A DNA stretch of 64,000 nt from Fomitopsis serialis (lineage: Eukaryota > Basidiomycota > Agaricomycetes > Polyporales > Fomitopsidaceae): contig NW_025955118.1 of the NCBI RefSeq assembly GCF_022376445.1, positions 28,268 to 92,267 on the forward strand, given 5' to 3'. Positions 44,621-55,500 of the stretch are shown in pieces. The notes under the pieces are model-generated. The model was not told the origin of the DNA, did no database searches, and saw only the letters and a list, made by a program, of their open reading frames with translations. Position 1 is the stretch's first letter, and every line of letters begins with the position of its first letter. The position numbers and the translations under genes are program-made.

Positions 44621-45116
44621 TTTGGAGGAGGGTCACCGGTCAACAGCCGACTGGCGGAATGGCATCGCGTCTGACTACGATGACGGGAAGGGCGTGATAG
44701 TTAGTATCAAGTGTTGTATCACCCTAGGGAAGATAAGTATCATTGGTACAGTCAGATAATTGAACGAAGAGATCTGGCCGCCGCTGTGTGGCAGACCGGT
44801 CACCTTGCCAGTGGGCGATCCTCATACGATACTCACGTCAGTCCTCACGGGTAAAATCCTGAAGTACTCAGCTCAACGTCGAGCGGGACATTATGAGCAA
44901 TGTGCCACGAACCATACGGACGGCGACTTTCAGCGATCGTACACCACCGTCGTGATCATGATGGGCATTGGCATTGCAGGGAGCTTAAAGCCATGATTAT
45001 GATACAGTACATACAGAAAGACGTGAAATGTCCGAGCTACCGTACAATACATGAGCCAGCAAACCTCAGGAGCTTGGACAATATATGCCCTAGGCTTGGC
45101 TTCCGCCGGAATCATC
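44621..45116. other. Spacer downstream of gene P
   Basis: No gene or repeat supported. Confidence 0.5.
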
Positions 45117-46160
45117 TCATGCTAGCCCGGCAGCGACGAGGTCCTCGTAGGTGGCCGGGCGTGGACTAGGAAACAGGTGCGGTTGCATGGACGGCGCGAC
45201 GTGGAGCTCGGGCTGGAAGGTCATCCCACCGACATGGTGCAGAGCGAACAGATAGACACACTCGCCGGTCAAGCCATACTGCTTGAGTTCGTTAACCCCC
45301 CAGCAGCAGTGATTTGGCGGGCGGTTGCGTTCAAGCATGCAATGCTGAAAATGGTAAGTTTAGCATTGACACCGTCCGAGTGAAAGTACAATATATCGCT
45401 CACCTCCATCACCCTCTTGACGACGCTACTGACAGACTGCGCGAGCTGAACCACAGTGATGTGGCCAGTCCTGAGTGAAACGTTCTGCGCGACGTGCGTG
45501 CTGTCATCGTCGTGGTCGGGCCACTAGTACATGATGGAGGTCACACAGTCAGCCGTGCCGTCGAGCGAAGCAGGGGAGAGAAGACCAATACATACATGGA
45601 CCCTGACCCTGATCTTGTCTTTCAATGACTCGGAGGCGTTATGGGTTCGAAACGGTGTGGCCAATCCGCCGGGAATCCTGTTCGCCAGGACCTCCTCGGT
45701 GGTTCTAGTGAGCGTGTAGACGCTGAGATCGCCCATGCCAAAATACACCGACGGAAAAGTGCCCCCGGGGGCACCCTGTGCCTTGTCCTGTGGCACACTG
45801 ACAGGACCAGGACGCCAAGGAAGAATATACTTTCCCGTGGCTGTACTCCATTTGGCCCGGACGCAAGCGCAAGTGGGTGGCCTGACGATCGCAGGGAAAA
45901 GATGAGGTGGTCTCGATGGAGCGACTTGGAGCTCAGGTTGATAGGTGAACCCGCCAGCGTGGTGGATGGCAACCAGGTAAACGCAGCGCCATGTGAGGCC
46001 GTTTTCTTCATTCGTGCTCACCGCCCAGCAGCGATGCTCTCCGGGGCGGTTATTCAGAACGCGCTACGAGAGGGACTGTCAATTTATTACGTCTCGCCCA
46101 CAGAGTGCATCATTTACCTTCATCGCCCTGTCCACGACATGACCAACGGCCACTGCATAA
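45117..46160 (-). pseudogene. WPDH/HHVGG module family member P, 5'-decayed
   Basis: Clear exons are 46036-45596, 45523-45404 and 45344-45117, preceded by a piece of the preceding exon (AVAVGHVVDRAMK, donor near 46122). They encode the end of a first module (HRCWAVSTNEENGLTWRCVY, AIHHAGGFTYQPELQV) and a complete second module (YFGMGDLSVYTLTRTTEEVL, KIRVRVH, WPDHDDD, RVME, HCCWGVNELKQYGLTGECVY, ALHHVGGMTFQPELHV, HLFP). Splice sites and phase 0 agree with gene Q. Upstream of AVAVGHVV the expected first half-module (HFG..., WPDH...) is degenerate, with stops, and runs into the F-box gene's 3' end. A start inside the first remaining exon could still give a protein. Confidence 0.6.
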
Positions 46161-46229
46161 ATTGAACAGTCAGAGATGTTGGCAAGTAAAACATTATAAA
46201 TCTGGTGCTTGCGTCCACTGTAACTTGGA

Positions 46230-47575
46230 TTATGTGGTCATTCCCGATTCGAACCTTGTCGAACGCTTGTCTGCCCAGGGCATCTTCCCTCTGACGAGTT
46301 TTGACCATTCATCATCAGAGACCCGCAACGGCTCGTCAGGTGAGCCAGCGGACGAAATCGCGAGGCCGAGCTGGAGCTTGCCCGGCATGATATGACAGAA
46401 CTTCTGTGAGACACAGAGAAAATGATCGATCTCTGCCAGCTCACTCTCCGTCTCCAGCCGATGGAGGAGCACACTCAACCGCTCCGCAGCACCTTTGCTC
46501 TTGCCAGGGTGGAAATTGATCATCAGATTGTCGATGTAGTACGACGTAATGGAGCAGAGCAGGCGCGGGATCCCCGCGTAGTTGCTGTCGAGGTAGCACC
46601 ACACCGAGAGCCGCAGAGAGTTCAGGTTCTTAAGACGGCTGAGATTGATCTGCTCGCCTATGAGAAATTGTTCGGGGGCTGAACATCAGCTTTGAGCTTT
46701 CATAATACAAGCGACCAAGAGACAGACCAATTTTCTCCGGAGACTGGTCTTCAACGCCATTGGATTTCAACCCTAGGCTGAAATGCTGCAGCGACTCGGC
46801 GCATGCCATCCAGTAACTCCCGAATTCTGATCATGCCCGAGGATATGTTATGATAATACACTTGTATGCCCAGAAACAGCAGCCCTGCCGTCTTGCCAAC
46901 GCGAAAGAGAAAATCATGGATGGCGGGATGTATGTCGCTCGTCAGGAAGATATCACGGAGGCGCGAGCGGTTCAGCGGGAGGAGCGGCGGTTGCTCGCCA
47001 TTGCAATCGCAGTCAATGTCGGCGCAGAGCAGTTTGTACAGGTTCGGTAGGGCGGATATCAGCTGCGAGAACTGTGACACCGTCGCGAGGCAAACATTGT
47101 CCAGCGTCAGCTCCCCGATGGCGTGGAATGCGGCCAGGTGCACGATGTCCCTCTGTCGAACGGAGCCCACGCCCCATTTGGCGTTGCTGATGACGAGGGT
47201 CTGTATCTTCGGGAGATAGCGAGCGAGCATGATCGCGAACGTTCCGAGATGTGGGACGGGAAGAGGGAGTGCACCCGAGCCACCGGATATCGTGATGAAT
47301 CGCATCGTCTGTCGAAGGTACGGCGTAGTGCGAAGCAATCTTGAGAACGAGGTTACGTCTGCTCGATTGCGGAGGATGACGTTTCCCCGCAGATGCCATC
47401 TCGCACGGTCGTACATGGCCTTGCAAGTCAAGGCACACGATATCAGTGTCTTCCACTGAGGAGAATCCAACAAGCTCCAGTGTCTGTTGACTTTTTCCGC
47501 TACAAGGTCAATTATCCTTTCCAGTATCTCTATGGGCATGCGGGAGATCCTCGCGCCGGCCGTCCCGGTTGACAT
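46230..47575 (-). pseudogene. F-box protein gene with two single-base frameshifts
   Basis: The ATG at 47575 (MSTGTAGARISRMPIEILER) begins a typical fungal F-box (MPIEILERIIDLVAE, then TCKAMYDRARWHL) followed by ~200 residues of LRR-like variable sequence with an open frame to 46751. Homology-like reading continues only after a one-base loss near 46797, as AESLQHFSLGL and KIGLSLGRLYYESSKLMFS, then after a one-base gain in a C5 run near 46695, as EQFLIGEQINLSRLKNLNS and VWCYLDSNYAGIP, ending at 46230. Joined conceptually it would be ~445 aa. F-box proteins recruit substrates to SCF ubiquitin ligases. The two compensating indels indicate either a young pseudogene or sequence errors in homopolymers. 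Confidence 0.75.
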
Positions 47576-50161
47576 CTCTCCCCCCTGTGAGAGAGAAGAG
47601 TATATGCTGATGTGCCTTGGTTTAACGACGATTCGCGAGGCAGCATGTCCAGTAATCACGTACATGCTTTCGCTCGTCATATCGTCAGTTGGAGAGTTTC
47701 CAACTGGGACGTCAATAGCCCGAGTACGATCACTCCGTGCAAAGCTGGGATTCTGTCACTTTAGGGTACGGATGAGACGACACCTGACATACCAGGTGGT
47801 CATCCTGACGGGTACAAAGCAGCTTGTGCCTATTGACGCACTCGTCTGAATCGTAAGGGTGTCCTAGTCTTCGGATCGCCCTGTCAGTGTTCACCGAGAG
47901 CGTTGGCTCAGAGTGAGGGAGTGGAAGATAGGATAGGTCTGGGGATGATCCTCATCCACGATCGATGATATAAGACGCTCATGGTCTCGCGTGCGAAAGT
48001 ACACTGAGTCTACTTATGAATGGCCGTGATCTGAGGAGGATCTACGACATACCTATTAGTGTAGACGCATCTAGATGGTCGGTACTTGTCAGGAGACACA
48101 GCTCTCAGGGCGCCGATTGAACAGCAAGTTCCATGCTATGTTTTGTATCGCGCACCGCTATGCTGAGAACTATGGGTGAATTCGAGAAGATAAGGTTGGA
48201 TAGCACTCACAGCGTGGACACGAGAAGCGCGATGCTGAACAAGTCGAGGCTGACCACACACCGAGCGCTCAACTCACGATAAGTACTTCATCGGAACGGA
48301 ACAAACGATCATCGCTCAAGTGGCTATGGGCCATGAACTCAGCAGTAAACAGCACCATTTACAATGCATCTTGCTCTCGTAGACACCATATTGGTTCGAA
48401 GGCTGTTATATTTCGAACATAGAGGAACCGATGATAGGATCAGCAGGTAGTAGTACTGGATGAGGCGCGCTGCCGACCATCCTTTCAGCGTCTTCACAGC
48501 GGTTGCACAGCTGCAGAAGGATAGCGATGTATGGAATCGACGGTCATGCCGGAGCCGGGGTACCGTCCAAACAGCAGTGTCCGTGAGTGGGAGTCTGTTG
48601 CGAAGCTAGTGAGCGGTCGAACGAGTACGTGTCTGATGACGATCCTCACCCCCGTCCCTGGACGGACGTGTTAACCGACTCCACACGCGAGCACGCCCGT
48701 GCGGGACGCGAAACGTGTCCTATGATCAAGCCACTGTGTGGATCAGACAGATCAGGTTATGAACAGCTCAAGGATGAGGACATGAACACGTACTAGAACT
48801 GTGGCTCTTCGCGAACGGCCCTGTGGACTGCGACCACCGAACGCTATAGAGCGCGTGCAGCACGGTCATTGACGACGAGGGGCGGTCCGTACCGCGGCGG
48901 ACCGCTGCTTCCCATGGACGTAGACCAGGTCGACGCCTGGGAGGTGGCCGTGCGCATACGCGCGGACCGGCGACCGTGGCAGGCTGGGCCGTAACACGTA
49001 TACGGTTGGTGTTCTTGTCTCGGATGGCTTCCGCGCAAGGGCGCGTCTCGCGCGTCGGGGGTGTGGCGGGGGCATGCTGGTGCAACGGAGACGAGCGGTG
49101 CGAATAGGCCCTCTTGAGGTACGGGGATGGCGTAACGCGGACACTGTATTTATACCAGAACGGTCAGGGGCGGAGGGACGAAACAAAAAACATACGCAGG
49201 AGCCACACAATAGGTATAGCCACCCATGATCAAGTGAAAGGCTATTGTCGCGGAGGCATGTCGAAGCGTACTGCATCGTACTAAAGCGCCAAGACTTGAC
49301 ATGGAGTTCCGGCTCATGGCGTGTCCCAGGACACACCGGACCTGCGATTCCACAGTAGTCAAGACACCGTTCTCGACGCAGATGTAGTACGGGGCGAATA
49401 TTGGTGTTACCCCGGACGACTGCCGTGCCAGTGGTTGGGTTGGGCCGACGTAGCGTACGAAGTGGCCCCGTTGGCTGCTGCCGTGGCCAGTCTGCCATTC
49501 AAATCGCGAGGAGGTTGTGACAGCAATTCACGAGAGAAAAACAAGGCTCGATGAGAGCAAGCGATGGACATGATGATCGTCGTGTGCTGTGCTGAACTGG
49601 CATTAGCTTGACTTCTGTGCCCATAAGTGTATTACAGTAAATTCGTGACGCGTCAGTCATTTTGTTTAGTTTTTGTGAAGAATCGGCTTTTTTCTAGGTT
49701 CCAGTGCACAAGAAACATCACAAAGTCTGCCCGCTGAGCGAGGGTTTTCCCTCCTAGGACCTACTCGCGAAGATACTTGATCTCGTCACGGGGCCGACAC
49801 AGAGAAACATGGCCGATATGTTCATGCGAAGGGAACGACTGTGAATACAGGGATGCGTATGTATGATGCTGCTGGTATGCTGCGTACAAGCCTACAATGT
49901 AAGTCAACCGAGGGTCAATGGTCAATGGGTGTAGAGGGACGGGGGAAGGAGGGAAGGACGAAACTAATAACATATGGATTACACGCGCATGGGGTCGTAG
50001 TCGTCGCGGTCGTCTCGGTCTGCCATAATGATAACATACACGCCTATGCACCCGCCACCCCACTGCGCCACCCGCGCGCTCGTGTCCGCGTGTCCGTCTG
50101 CACCGCATAGCGCGGGATTACCTAGAGAGAAAGGGAGGGGCGGAGAGGACCGCCGAGCCGA
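47576..50161. other. 2.6-kb gene-poor region
   Basis: Both strands hold only short frames, none with splice-consistent extension or family resemblance. No RNA gene or repeat seen. Confidence 0.55.
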
Positions 50162-51233
50162 CTATCGTCGCGCGACGCGCTTCCGCTCCCGGCCCTCCTC
50201 CTCGACGTCCATCGCGTCCGCGCCCGCGTTGTGGTCCTGGATGTGCAGGCCCTGCTGGTGCGCCTGCGCGTTGACCGCCGCGAGCGCGGCCCCCCGCGCA
50301 CTCCGCGTCCGCCGCCGCGTCGACGGCCCGCTCTCCACGGCGGCCTGCACGGGCGCGTCGAGCAGCATCATGTTGTGCCGCCGCTTCGAGCCGACGGGCG
50401 CGTCTGCGGGCGAGGGGCTGAGGTCGAATGCGCCGGTCGGCGGGGAGAACACGGCGGTGTTGGGCGTGTCGAAGCCGAACGGCGCGGGGGTGGCGGAGAG
50501 GATGGATGGATCCTTGGCGTTGGCGAGTGCGTACAGGCGGGACTTTGCGGTGCGCCCGAGCGGGGAGGGCGAGGAGGCCGCGATGGAGTTGGCGGAGAGA
50601 GTAGATGGGGTGTACGGTGTTGGTGGAGCGAGGGCGACCTGCGGGTTTGAGCTGTAGAGATGCAGGGGCGCTTTGGGATACGAGGAACTTACGTGGTCCT
50701 TGGACTTTGCTGAGACGGCGCTCGGTGTCGGCGCGGGCGTCGGTGCGGACACAGCAGGGGGCTTCGTAGCCGCGGCGGGGGGCGCCGGCTTCGCGGGCGC
50801 AGCGGTGCTCGTCCCGGGCTTCGACCGCTCCCTGTCTCGATCCTTCTCCTCGTCTTCGTCCTCCTCTTCTTCGCGCGACCTGATCGCCTCGAGCCGCGCC
50901 TCGACGTAGTCCATAATGCGCCCGATGGTCATGCCCTGGCCGTCCGAGTCGCTCGACTCACCGGCGGAGACCCCCTGCTGGATCATGACGAGCAGATCTT
51001 GACATGCTGCTGCGTAGCCTGCATTGTATGCCCGTTTGGATGTGCGCTTCGAGCAGCGGTAGAGAGTCGTGAGGCTGAGCGCAGCCGCTAAGTGGCCCGG
51101 TCAGTCAGCATCGCCGGATGTCGACGAACGGGGGCGGCGCACCCTTAAAATTGTCCGTGAGGTCCTTCTCTGCCTTTGCGAGGTTGGGTGGGGGCAGCGA
51201 GCTGGCGAGGTTGTTGAGGTTGAGGGATTCCAT
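50162..51233 (-). CDS. Acidic nuclear-type protein resembling HAPSTR1/TAPR1 (DUF4588-like)
   Basis: Three exons: 51233-51143, 51087-50693, 50638-50162; 320 aa. The last intron (54 nt, GTAAGT...CAG) is in frame and could be retained. The conserved part is at residues ~25-100: NFKAAALSLTTLYRCSKRTS, RAYNAGYAAACQDLLVMIQQ, then TIGRIMDYVEARLEAIRSRE, followed by an acidic DEDEEKDRDRE stretch. The pattern (helix AATxVTNLY, GYQ-x-x-x-x-DVL, then an I-x-x-x-x-F/Y helix) resembles human HAPSTR1/C16orf72, a stress-response nuclear protein; this is recalled similarity, not a search. The rest is Pro/Ser-rich with a basic C-terminus (SKRRHNMM, RRRTRSARG, RERKRVARR) likely to be nuclear targeting. Confidence 0.65.
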
Positions 51234-52568
51234 TGGCGATCGTTAACGGTTCTGGTCAGGTCCTAGCCGCCCGCCACCTTGAAGCACAAATGCGTGTGGT
51301 TAGGTAAGCGGCGCGCTCCTGCGCCCAGGCTGGGTCGCTTGGTGGCGGTGGCACGCGTCTCGGCCCCGACGCGATGCGGTCACAGCCCAGCGCGTTCCGA
51401 CGCGTCGAAGGCTCTCCTCCGGTCAGTCAACGCAATGCGCGCGATGCGTCTTGGGAATGCTTGCATAGCGTACAGTATACTGTTTCGAGATCTGTCTACG
51501 GGCAGTATCCGCATATGTTGCAGAGCCGTAGTGGTCAGCGCAACAGCGTGTAATATGGTAGCGTTCAGATGGCGCAACCGTATGCGTATGGGTGTTAAAT
51601 TCTCACTGGCAGTGTGAATACGTCAAGACGGCGGCTTATGTGCGACTCCCTGGAACAGAAGGGCGAGACATACGAGAGCTATACCAACGGAACTGGTACC
51701 GTATCCCTCTGCAGGTACGTGCACCAAGGATACCGAACCCTATACCCGAGGTCGCTAAGTAACGATCCTCGCGTGGATATGTCGCTTGAGAGTTCATGGA
51801 AAGCCCTGTGAAGAGTGCTGAGAAATGACTGTCTTCTGTAGAGCGGCAAACGGAGGAGGCGTGACAACGGAAGACAGACTGTGGGTGCTTTCGCAAGCTT
51901 AAACTCAAACTCTCTCTGCAGTGTGGACGGCAAATGTCCGACCTGTGCATTCAGCTTGACTGAGGAGTTGTCAGCAAGATATGGCACATCGCTCACCTGG
52001 ACGATCTCGTGGGCCAGTATCATTCACAGTGAGGCGCGAAGAAGATCACATCGATTCCAGCTGCTGCAAGCAACACATGAACATCGCTTGCGCACCTTCA
52101 TGCCACGATTCCGTCATTTGGTAGATCGCTTCTAGCTAGACACGCCTCGTTCATGAAAGACTGAATGGTTGCTGCACATGTGATAGACCAACCGAGACTA
52201 TCGTTACAGTAACGTACCACAGAGAGTCGAGATCCTTCCTCGCAGTCCTGGGTGGTGATAATTCCTGGATATACTCGCAGTCGATTGCCTCCGCCGGACG
52301 TAAATCGCTACAGGGAGCGTGTCGTTGCTACAGCGCGTACGAAAGATGCTGTAATGAGAGAGCCGTGATTGAACGGAGCGACGCCTCGAGGGAAAGGAGG
52401 ACGAGCAAAGAACACGCTTGGGAAGAGCAAACAGGCGCCCATAAGACGCGTGCAGGCGCGTTTATCTCACGCGCGAACGCGGCCAGTCTTCACCCGATCG
52501 CTCCGAGTCGTTCTCGTCGTCCACCTCATCCGGACGTCGCGCCCTCACCCTCGCCCCCATCGTTCGCG
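51234..52568. other. Intergenic region, divergent promoters
   Basis: Separates the minus-strand HAPSTR1-like gene from the plus-strand ABC transporter. A 114-codon minus-strand frame at 51679-52023 (HEIVQVSDVPYLADNSSVKL) looks mildly protein-like but is unsupported by splice sites or a copy elsewhere. A TTTATCTC sequence at ~52461 lies about 110 bases upstream of the transporter ATG. Confidence 0.4.
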
Positions 52569-55500
52569 ATGGGCATCCACATCTGCCGCACAAGCGGCGG
52601 CATCCTCGACCTCGCCAGCCCGTGCGTCCGCGAGTTCTGGAGCGCCGTCCTCCCGCTCGTCCTCGTCGCCGTCTTCCTCGCCAGCACTCTCCCCAGGCCC
52701 CTGTTCGTCCGCACCGCCGTCGCCACCATCCAGCGGCCCTTCCGCAACTTCCTCACCCTCCCCGAGGCACAGGCTCTCGACGCGGACGAAAAGACAGAGC
52801 GCGTAGCCCAGGCAGATGCACCGCCGGTCCCGCTCTGGCGCAGCCTCGTCCTCGCGCTCGTCGCGCTCACGGAGTCCCTCGTCTGGCTCGGCCTCGCGTG
52901 CTACAGCCTCGCTGTGAGCCCGGTCGACGTCCACCATGCCCTCGTAGGCTTTGCGCTCGCGTCCGTCTGGCTCTATGCGACGGTCCGCCCGATCGCCGTG
53001 CCGTCCGCGACCCCGCCCGTCGACCTCCTGGTCTTCTTCACCCTCCAGCTCGTCACGAGCGTGCTCACGTTCGGCGGCGTGCTCTTCGACTCGAATGTGC
53101 GCGGCTATCCATCCCCTGCGCCGTTCGTCCTCGCGGGGCACATCGCGAACTTGGCGGCGATTGGGCTCCTGCTTCTGGTCGTCTTCTACATGCCGCTGGA
53201 CGTGCCGAGTGGCAAGGTTGAAAAGGATAAAATTGTGAGTGTTCGATTGGTCATATGGCATCATATCCGAGATGTCCGAGGAGCCTCCGTGCTCCCCTGT
53301 GCAGCAGAATCGGGCAGAGCGTGTTGGTCCTAGGGCAAGCAGGATGCGTCGCCCTTGAATATACATTCAGGGAGACATCGAGATTGATACTGCTCAAGCG
53401 GACGAGTCCAATCATTTGAGCTCATGTTTCACAGAGTACATTTTTGCTGACACTTCGGTGTAGGGTCAATCCATCTCACCAGAAGACTACACGACACTCT
53501 GGGGCTGGATGTCCTTCACATGGATCCTGCCTCTCGTCGAGCGCGTACGTCTCTTGTTCACTCCCATGTATCACAAGCCAACTGGATCCACAGGGGACGA
53601 ACACTACTCTGAGTGAGTCGGACGTCTGGGCGCTGAGCCCGACAATGCAGGCGCGGCCCCTTTACATCAAGTTCAGCCGCACACTGCGAAGCTCGCTCTT
53701 GCGCCGGCTCTGGGCAGCGAACTCGCTCGACCTCATCCTCGACTTCGTGCTGACGTACGTGAGCGTGGTCTTCAACTACGCGAGCCCGTTCTTCCTCAAG
53801 CGTATCCTCGACTCGCTCGACGTGCACCAGCACCCCACCCCCGAAAAGCGCGCGCTCGCGTACATTTACGCGGTGCTCGCGTTCCTGTCGACGCTCTGCA
53901 AGGCGCAGGCAGACGTGCAGCACCTCTGGTACGGCCGGCGTGCGGCGACGCGCATCCGCTCGGAGCTCATGGCGGCGATCTACGACAAGGCGCTGAAGCG
54001 AAAGGACTTCTCCGGCCTCGTAGACAAGGATGCGGGCAAGAGCGCGAAGGGCCCCGAGGTGAAGGCGAGCTCCAAGGGCGACGACCCCAAGGCGGGCGCG
54101 GACATCGGCAAGATCGTCAACCTGATGGCGGGCGACGCGAACCGGATGTCGCAGGTCGTGTCGGGCTCGTACTTCATCTACGGCGCGCCGTTCGAGATCG
54201 TCATCGCGGCGACGTTCCTGTACCAGCTCCTCGGCCTGTCCGCGTTCGCGGGCTTCGTCGTGCTCATCGTCGGCTGGCCGCTGAACAGCGTCGTGAGCAA
54301 GCGCGCGGTGCGCATCCACAAGGGCGTGTCGAGCGCGCGGGACAAGCGCATGGGCGTGCTGAACGAGCTCATCGGCGCGATGAAGTTCATCAAGTTCTTC
54401 GCGTGGGAGGAGCAGTGGATCAATCGCACGATGGACGCGCGCGAGGTCGAGATGAAGTGGATGGTCAAGGCGCGCCTCAACTCGGTCATGTTCTCGCTCA
54501 TATGGATATGCGCGCCGATCTTGGTATCGGTGACGTCCTTCTTTGTGTACGTCGTGCAGGGGAACGAGTTGACTGTTGGCACTGCGTTCACGGTGAGCGC
54601 TGCGTGTCTATGTGGACATGCAGAGAACTGACGGGATGCTAGGCTATTGCGCTGTTTAACATGGTTCGGTAAGATTCATGTGGTTCGCGTTAGCTCTGTA
54701 TGGCTGACCCTCGCCGGTCCAGTGCCCCGCTGAACGTCATCCCGGCGTGGATAGTTCAGATTCTTCAAGCTGGTGTAGCCATGGACCGTATCGCGACCTA
54801 TCTCGACGAGGAGGAAGTCGACGAGCAAGTCTCGACTCTCAAGAAAGGCCACCAGCCGCCCGCAGCGGAGGAAGACGAGGGCCTCGGCCTCCTGAACGGC
54901 TCCTTCAAGTGGAACGAGGTCGAGGAGAAGAAGGACGACAAGGGCAAGGACAAGGCGAAGGACGCGAACGGCCGGAAGTTCTGGTCGTGGTCCCGCAAGT
55001 CGCGCGCGCAGTCGCAGCTCCCGTCGACCACGTCGGACGACGCGGAGACTGCGGTGGATAATCAGTCGACGGCTGGGAGCACGACGAACGGGAATGGGGA
55101 CCATCGATTCGAGCTGCGTGATCTCACGGTCATGTTCCCGGAGGGCCAGTTGTCGGTCGTCACTGGCCCGACGGCGAGCGGGAAGACTGCTCTGTTGGTG
55201 AGTTGCACCTTGAGGGAAGCCGTTTGGCGAGCTGACCTGTGGATGTTCGCTTCTGTAGATGGCGCTCCTTGGCGAAATGACCCGCCTCGAGGGCCGCATC
55301 GTGATGTCTAAGAACTCGTCGAAGGTGGACGAGCATGGCTTGATGCACGCGATCTCGTACTCCGCGCAGTCGCCGTGGCTCCGGCACCAGTCGATCAAGG
55401 ACAACATCCTCTTCGGGTATCCGTATGACGAGGAAAGGTACAACCAGGTCGTAGAGTGTTGTGCACTCAAGCCGGATCTAGAGATTCTCGAGGACGGCGA

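Noticed and set aside
51679..52023. 114-codon minus-strand frame that looks mildly protein-like
   Set aside because: No recognised motif, no plausible upstream exon and no copy elsewhere; left as intergenic.
52545..53366. 273-codon minus-strand frame over exon 1 of the ABC transporter
   Set aside because: Highly charged antisense of a transmembrane domain; no independent support.
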